33,769 nt of DNA from Deferrisomatales bacterium (GTDB taxonomy: Bacteria > Desulfobacterota > Deferrisomatia > Deferrisomatales > Deferrisomataceae). Where the stretch lies: assembly GCA_024277875.1 (NCBI GenBank), contig JAJRUI010000070.1:1-33769 (forward strand), read 5' to 3'. Each line of letters opens with the position of its first letter. Positions within the stretch are counted from its first letter, which is position 1. This document shows, one piece after another, positions 29,489 through 33,769 of the stretch. The notes below the pieces were generated by a model. That model ran no database searches. It was not told where the DNA came from and saw only the letters and a program-made list of their open reading frames with translations. A program made the translations under genes and the position numbers.

Positions 29489-30532
29489 GTGGACGTCCGC
29501 CCCCTCGACTGGACCGGCGACCGTCTCGTCTTGCTGGACCAGACCCGGCTGCCTGCCGAGGAGACCTACCGGGAATACGCAGACGCCGAGGGCGTGGCCC
29601 GGGCCATCGAGACGATGGTGGTGCGGGGGGCACCGGCGATCGGGGTGGCGGCAGCCTACGGGGTCGTGCTCGCCGCCCGGACGGCGGCGGAGGGGGCCCC
29701 CGACCGGTTTCGGGGGGCCGTGGCAGCCGCTGCGGACCGACTGGCCCGCACCCGCCCCACGGCCGTGAACCTGTTCTGGGCCCTGGACCGGATGGGCCGG
29801 GTCCTCGGCCGAGTCGCCGGAAAAGCCCCGGCGGCAGCGGTGGCCGAACTCGAGGCCGAGGCTCGGCGCATCCACACCGAGGACGTGGCGGCGAACCAGC
29901 GCCTGGGCCGGCTGGGTGCCGGCCTGCTGCCCGACCCGTGCACCGTGCTCACCCACTGCAACGCGGGCGCCCTGGCCACGGCCGGGTACGGCACCGCCCT
30001 GGGGGTGGTGCGGGCGGCCCGGGACGCGGGCAAGCGGGTCCGGGTGGTGGCCGACGAGACCCGCCCCCTCCTGCAGGGCGCCCGGCTCACCGCGTGGGAG
30101 CTGCACCGGGACGGCATCCCGGTCACCGTGATCTGCGACAACATGGCCGGCGCCCGGCTGCGCCGGGGCGACGTGGACGCCGTCATCGTGGGCGCCGACC
30201 GGGTCGCGGCCAACGGCGACACGGCCAACAAGATCGGCACCTACCCCCTGGCGGTGCTCGCCCGGGAGCACCGGGTGCCGTTCTACGTAGCCGCGCCCCG
30301 GTCCACGGTGGATCCGTCCGTACCCGACGGCGACGCGATCCCGATCGAAGAGCGCGAGGCTGGTGAGGTGTCTCGGTGCGGCGGCGCAGCCACCGTGCCC
30401 GACGGGGTGGCGGTGTGGAATCCCGCGTTCGACGTCACCCCGGCCGACCTGATCACCGCGATCGTCACCGACGCCGGGGTGGCCCGGCCCCCGTTCACAG
30501 AGTCCTTGCGGGCGCTCCTGGGACCGCGTTGA
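29489..30532 (+). CDS. mtnA: S-methyl-5-thioribose-1-phosphate isomerase
   Basis: 347 residues from GTG 29489, chosen for AGGAG at 29476-29480 and for its fit to the family. It converts the aldose 5-methylthioribose 1-phosphate to the ketose in methionine salvage; some homologues also serve 5-deoxyribose disposal. Signatures: RGAPAIGVAAAYG, THCNAGALATAGYGTALG with catalytic C157, DETRPLLQGARLTAWEL, and VGADRVAANGDTANKIGT with catalytic D237, matching the Cys/Asp pair of the B. subtilis enzyme. It is distinguished from eIF2B-like proteins by these residues. No other salvage gene is nearby. The stop TGA is embedded in the -35 box of the bamD promoter. Confidence 0.95.
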   Translation: MDVRPLDWTGDRLVLLDQTRLPAEETYREYADAEGVARAIETMVVRGAPAIGVAAAYGVVLAARTAAEGAPDRFRGAVAAAADRLARTRPTAVNLFWALDRMGRVLGRVAGKAPAAAVAELEAEARRIHTEDVAANQRLGRLGAGLLPDPCTVLTHCNAGALATAGYGTALGVVRAARDAGKRVRVVADETRPLLQGARLTAWELHRDGIPVTVICDNMAGARLRRGDVDAVIVGADRVAANGDTANKIGTYPLAVLAREHRVPFYVAAPRSTVDPSVPDGDAIPIEEREAGEVSRCGGAATVPDGVAVWNPAFDVTPADLITAIVTDAGVARPPFTESLRALLGPR

Positions 30533-30558
30533 CGCAACCCGGCCTTTCCCGCTAAGGT
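30529..30558 (+). promoter_or_regulatory. Promoter of bamD and the TPR gene
   Basis: TTGACG (30529-30534), 18-bp spacer, TAAGGT (30553-30558). The mtnA stop TGA (30530-30532) lies in the -35 hexamer. Leader of about 42 nt. Confidence 0.65.
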
Positions 30559-30606
30559 GTCCTTCGCTTCACCGGCCACACCGCCTCCCACGATCGGGCA
30601 CGCGCG

Positions 30607-31266
30607 ATGAACCGTTTCCACCGACTCCTGGCCGCAGCGGCCCTGGTCTTCCTGGCCGGGTGCTGGGGCGCCCAGACCCGCAAGGACCTGCCCCCCGAGG
30701 TGCTGTACCAGCAGGCCGTGGAGCAGGTCGAAGACGGGGCGTTCGAGCCCGCGCAGGAGACCCTGGACATCCTCCGGGACCAGTACCCGTTTTCCAAGTT
30801 TGCGGTGGAGGCGGAACTCCTGGAAGCGGACATGCTGTTCGACCAGGAGAAGTACGAAGAGGCGGCCGCCGCGTACCGGGCGTTCGAGGAACTCCACCCC
30901 ACCCACCCCAGGCTGGGCTATGCGGTGTACCGGCGGGGGCTGTCCTACGAAGCGCTCAGCTTGCCCCCCGACCGGGACCAGACCGGCACCCGCAACGCGA
31001 TCGAGGCATACCAGAAGCTGCTGTATCTGCGGCCCGAAGGGGAACACGCCGCCGACGCCCGGGAACGAGTGCAGAAACTGCGCCAGCGCCTGGCCGAGCA
31101 CGAGTTGTACGTGGCCCGCTACTACAAACGGCGAAAGATGTATGACGCGGCCCGGGGACGGATCGCGTACCTCGTCCGCAGCTTTCCGGACACCCCGGCC
31201 CGGCAGGAAGCCGAACGCCTGGCCCGGGAGATCGAGGCGGCGGCCTCCTCCCGGGGCGGGGACTGA
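30607..31266 (+). CDS. bamD: Outer-membrane assembly lipoprotein BamD
   Basis: 219 residues. A lipoprotein signal with lipobox LAGC (Cys19), then tetratricopeptide-like helices: LPPEVLYQQAVEQVEDGAFEPAQETLDILRDQYPFSKFAVEAELLEADMLF is the conserved BamD start (quoted here as a region, residues about 28-78). The later segment with RFPD-like SFPDTPARQEAERL ends the superhelix. BamD links BamA to the rest of the beta-barrel assembly machine at the inner face of the outer membrane. The signal and family show the host is diderm. It is followed 17 nt later by a second TPR protein, probably in the same transcript. Confidence 0.9.
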   Translation: MNRFHRLLAAAALVFLAGCWGAQTRKDLPPEVLYQQAVEQVEDGAFEPAQETLDILRDQYPFSKFAVEAELLEADMLFDQEKYEEAAAAYRAFEELHPTHPRLGYAVYRRGLSYEALSLPPDRDQTGTRNAIEAYQKLLYLRPEGEHAADARERVQKLRQRLAEHELYVARYYKRRKMYDAARGRIAYLVRSFPDTPARQEAERLAREIEAAASSRGGD

Positions 31267-31283
31267 AACGGAGGGGACGGCCG

Positions 31284-31991
31284 ATGGAAGCCGCCATGAT
31301 CGAGCTTTGCCACCTGGGTCGCGAGGCGTTCGCAGACGGCCGGTACGAGGCGGCGGAGCGGTACTTCCGAAAACTGATGGACCTGGGATGCCGGTTCGCC
31401 GACGTGTTCAACATGCTCGGTGCGATCGCATTCAACAAGGACGACCTGGAGGGCGCCCGCAGAAACTTCCAGGAAGCCCTCTCGATCAACCCCCGGTACA
31501 CCGAGGCCCTGCTCAACCTGGCGGTCACCCTGAACGACCTGGGCCAGTACGAGGAGGCCGCGTCGTCGTTCGACCGGGCCCGGTCCGCAGCCGGGGTGGA
31601 CGAGGGCACGGTGGACCCGTACGTGAAGGGCCGGCTGGCCAACCTCCACGCCGACATCGGTGAGATCTACCACGGTCTGGGCATGCACGACGAGGCCGAG
31701 TCCGAGTACCGCAAGGCCCTCGCCCTGGCCCCCACCTTCCCCGATCTGCGCACCCGCCTGGGTGTGCTGTACCGGGACATGGGCCGGTTCGACCAGGCGA
31801 TCGACGCGTTCACCCGCGTCCGGGACGACTTCCCCCACTACACCACAGCCACGATCCAGCTGGGGATCACCTACTACAGCCGGGGCCAGGTGGAACTGGC
31901 GGTGGAGGAGTGGAACAAGATCCTCGAACAGGACCCGGAGAACCCCAAGGCGCTCATGTACCTGCGCTTGGCCGAACGGGACCAGACCTGA
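31284..31991 (+). CDS. Tetratricopeptide-repeat protein
   Basis: 235 residues with about six TPR units, for example the segments ADVFNMLGAIAFNKDDLEGA, TEALLNLAVTLNDLGQYEEA, ADIGEIYHGLGMHDEAESEY and ATIQLGITYYSRGQVELAVE. Tandem helical pairs of this type form a protein-binding superhelix. No signal peptide or membrane segment, so it is probably cytoplasmic. ATG 31284 follows GGAGGGG. It is likely co-transcribed with bamD. Partners are unknown; similar TPR proteins next to outer-membrane or cell-envelope genes have diverse roles. It converges on the RNase G gene with an 18-bp gap and no clear terminator. Confidence 0.85.
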   Translation: MEAAMIELCHLGREAFADGRYEAAERYFRKLMDLGCRFADVFNMLGAIAFNKDDLEGARRNFQEALSINPRYTEALLNLAVTLNDLGQYEEAASSFDRARSAAGVDEGTVDPYVKGRLANLHADIGEIYHGLGMHDEAESEYRKALALAPTFPDLRTRLGVLYRDMGRFDQAIDAFTRVRDDFPHYTTATIQLGITYYSRGQVELAVEEWNKILEQDPENPKALMYLRLAERDQT

Positions 31992-32009
31992 CCGCCCTCC
32001 CCTTCCGGT

Positions 32010-33530
32010 TCAGCTGCCGATCACCCGGAAGTCCTCCTGGTGCATGGAGGATTTCGACTTGAGCACGATCCGGCGGCCCAGGTCGTTCTCGAGCCCCTCG
32101 AGCCCGGGTCTTTCTTCCTCGTACAGGAAATGCACCACGTCCGGATGGGCCTCCACCACCACGGTCTGCTCCGAGAACTGGCCGCGCCGGCGCCGGATCT
32201 CCCGGAAGATGCTGTAGGCCACCGTGGCCCGGGACCGCAGATACCCCTTGCCCTCGCAGTACGGGCACGGTTCGCACAGGGTGCGGCCCAGGTCCTCGTG
32301 GACCCGCTTGCGGGTCATCTCCACGAGCCCCAGGCTCGAGATCTGCAGCAGGTTGGTCTTGGCCCGGTCCCGCTCGAGTTCGGCGGCGAACGCCTCGAAC
32401 ACCTTCTTGCGGTTCTCTTCGATCTCCATGTCGATGAAGTCGATGATGATGATGCCGCCCACGTTGCGCAGCCGAAGCTGGTACGCGATCTCCCGGGCCG
32501 CCTCCAGGTTGGTCTTGAGGATCGTGTCTTCCAGGTTGCGTTTGCCCACGTACGAGCCGGTGTTCACGTCGATCGCGGTCAGGGCCTCGGTGCGCTCGAT
32601 CACGATGTACCCGCCGCTCTTGAGCCACACCTTGCGTTCGAGGGCCTTGGAGATCTCGATCTCGATGTCGTAGAACCCGAAGATCGGTCCGGGCCGGTCG
32701 TAGTGCTCCACCGCGGTGCGGGCCTCGGGCACGTAGGTCTCGACGAACTCGAGGATCTTGCGGTACTCCTCGGGTGAGTCCACGACGATCCGGCGCACGT
32801 CCGGGGTGTACAGGTCCCGGATCGCCCGAAACGAGATGTCCAGTTCGCAGTGGACCATGCTCGGCGCCCGGGCGCGGGCGGCCTTGGCCGAGATGTCCGC
32901 CCACAGCCGGGCCAGGAACTCGATCTCCGGGGCGATCTCCTCCTCGGTACAGCCCTCGGCCGCGGTGCGCACGATCGCGCCGCCCGGGTCGTCTCCCCGC
33001 ACCCGTTCCACCAGGCTTCTCAGGCGCTCCCGCTCGGTCTCGTCGGTGATCCGGCGCGACACCCCCACGTGGGTCACCTGGGGCAGGTACACCACGTGCC
33101 GGCCGGGCAGGCTCACATGCTGGGTGATCCGGGCACCCTTGCGGCCCAGGGGTTCCTTGGACACCTGGACCAGGATCTCCTGCCCCTCCTGCAGGAGGCC
33201 CTCGATCGGCGCGTCCCCGCCGGACGGCCGGAACGCGCCGGCCACGCCGTCGTCTTCGTCCACCAGGTCGTCGTACCCGTTGGACTCCTGGTACACGTCC
33301 GAAACATACAGGAACGCGGCCTTCTCCAGGCCGACGTCCACGAACGCGGCCTGCATGCCGGGCAGCACCCGGACCACCCGGCCCTTGTAGATGTTGCCCG
33401 CCACCCGGCGGTCCTTGACGTGTTCGATGTACAACTCGGCGAGAACCTTGTTCTCCAGGAGCCCCACCCGGGTCTCCTGGGGGGTGGCGTTGATGATGAT
33501 CTCCTTGGTCACGCCAGACACGGTCTCCAT
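32010..33530 (-). CDS. rng: Ribonuclease E/G family endoribonuclease (RNase G-like)
   Basis: 506 residues from ATG 33530, preceded by an AGAGGGGG ribosome site; the frame is open further upstream but without signal. Domains: a start MxxEIIINATPQETRVGLLEN, a split S1 domain (about 40-130) carrying an acidic insert (DLVDEDDG), an RNase H-like part, and the DNase I-like catalytic core with TAIDVNTG (Asp near 319) and IIDFIDME (Asp near 369), matching the metal-binding aspartates of E. coli RNase E. The zinc-link cysteines (CEPCPYC, about 419-425) are present. The long disordered degradosome scaffold of RNase E is absent, so it is the short RNase G type. It processes rRNA and starts mRNA decay. 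Confidence 0.93.
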   Translation of the reverse strand: METVSGVTKEIIINATPQETRVGLLENKVLAELYIEHVKDRRVAGNIYKGRVVRVLPGMQAAFVDVGLEKAAFLYVSDVYQESNGYDDLVDEDDGVAGAFRPSGGDAPIEGLLQEGQEILVQVSKEPLGRKGARITQHVSLPGRHVVYLPQVTHVGVSRRITDETERERLRSLVERVRGDDPGGAIVRTAAEGCTEEEIAPEIEFLARLWADISAKAARARAPSMVHCELDISFRAIRDLYTPDVRRIVVDSPEEYRKILEFVETYVPEARTAVEHYDRPGPIFGFYDIEIEISKALERKVWLKSGGYIVIERTEALTAIDVNTGSYVGKRNLEDTILKTNLEAAREIAYQLRLRNVGGIIIIDFIDMEIEENRKKVFEAFAAELERDRAKTNLLQISSLGLVEMTRKRVHEDLGRTLCEPCPYCEGKGYLRSRATVAYSIFREIRRRRGQFSEQTVVVEAHPDVVHFLYEEERPGLEGLENDLGRRIVLKSKSSMHQEDFRVIGS

Positions 33531-33566
33531 CGGCCCCCTCTTCCTCCCTTCCGTTTCCAAACGCTT

Positions 33567-33583
33567 CCGGGGGCAGCCCCCGG
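33567..33583 (-). other. Hairpin in the 5' region of the RNase G gene
   Basis: CCGGGGG-CAG-CCCCCGG, 7-bp stem with 3-nt loop, 37 nt upstream of the start codon and probably in the transcribed leader. RNase E of E. coli is autoregulated through leader structure, so a role is possible, but no homology to that leader is visible. Confidence 0.4.
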
Positions 33584-33700
33584 GATCAAGACAACCACGG
33601 CCCGGCAGGCCCCCCAACAACTTCCGCTGGGACGCTACTATCAACCCGGCGGATAAATTGACGCTATCGATCCCTGACCAGAGGGGCAAGGGGCTTGGTG

Positions 33701-33742
33701 GAGCGCCGGGCGTGGCTCCGACAGTCGCTGCCCCCGGCGCTC
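33701..33742. repeat. Inverted repeat near the right edge
   Basis: GAGCGCCGGG (33701-33710) pairs perfectly with CCCGGCGCTC (33733-33742) over a 22-nt loop. No coding sequence was recognised between 33531 and 33769: one short minus-strand frame runs in from the edge but does not look like a known protein. The 33690-33769 stretch may be the end of a gene lying outside the window. Confidence 0.55.
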
Positions 33743-33769
33743 AGCCGATATCCGCTCTGCCGGTGAGCC

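Noticed and set aside
33651-33769. Minus-strand frame entering from the right edge
   Set aside because: It is short and compositionally like the GC shadows; alternative frames are equally open, so no gene end can be chosen.

Overview
The window is about 33.8 kb of very GC-rich bacterial DNA in which nearly all codons end in G or C. Three things point to a Gram-negative host: a BamD-type outer-membrane assembly lipoprotein, an exported multi-heme cytochrome c, and several lipoprotein or Sec signals. A small tetraheme cytochrome, a UbiB-like kinase, RNase G, and a YgiQ radical SAM protein beside GatCAB would fit a deltaproteobacterium-like lineage (Desulfobacterota or Myxococcota). That placement is inference; no 16S or ribosomal protein gene is present to settle it.

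Layout, left to right. 1-3743: the C-terminal part of ComEC (cut by the window edge), a response regulator/diguanylate cyclase, and hisS. 3731-4423: a 252-bp structured repeat, which supplies the hisS stop codon, followed by a tetraheme cytochrome. 4881-7231: aspS and an Rrf2 regulator with a clear promoter and operator. 7304-8695: an acyl-CoA dehydrogenase whose mRNA leader is almost entirely a second copy of the structured repeat. 8692-11228: pgk-tpiA-secG-tRNA-Leu(GAG). 11357-11443: a convergent tRNA-Leu(CAG). 11518-15837: hotdog thioesterase, rnr, ubiB-like. 15847-17766: ygiQ-like radical SAM. 17776-21064: gatC-gatA-gatB. 21193-29325: an accessory-looking block with a 2208-residue lipoprotein of tandem PKD/Ig-like domains, divergent from a membrane-embedded LuxR-type regulator. 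29489-31991: mtnA, bamD and a TPR protein. 32010-33530: RNase G on the minus strand.

How the genes fit together. AspRS carries residues typical of the non-discriminating type, and GatCAB lies in the same window, so Asn-tRNA is probably made by transamidation. Pgk and TpiA are adjacent glycolytic steps, co-transcribed with SecG and a tRNA. RNase R and RNase G give two RNA-decay enzymes. The giant lipoprotein and the TM-LuxR regulator share a 240-bp divergent control region with paired dyad sites and an attenuator-like hairpin. They look like a self-contained surface-sensing or adhesion module whose function I cannot name.

The most unusual signals are non-coding. (1) A repeat family of five consecutive hairpins shows compensatory base-pair changes between copies. 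(2) At four gene junctions the upstream TGA stop codon is embedded in the -35 hexamer (TTGACA/G) of the next gene, and each stop is preceded by a rare T-ending codon. (3) Three promoters have 7-8 nt G or C homopolymers in the -35/-10 spacer. (4) The Rrf2 promoter has a perfect dyad over its -10 box.
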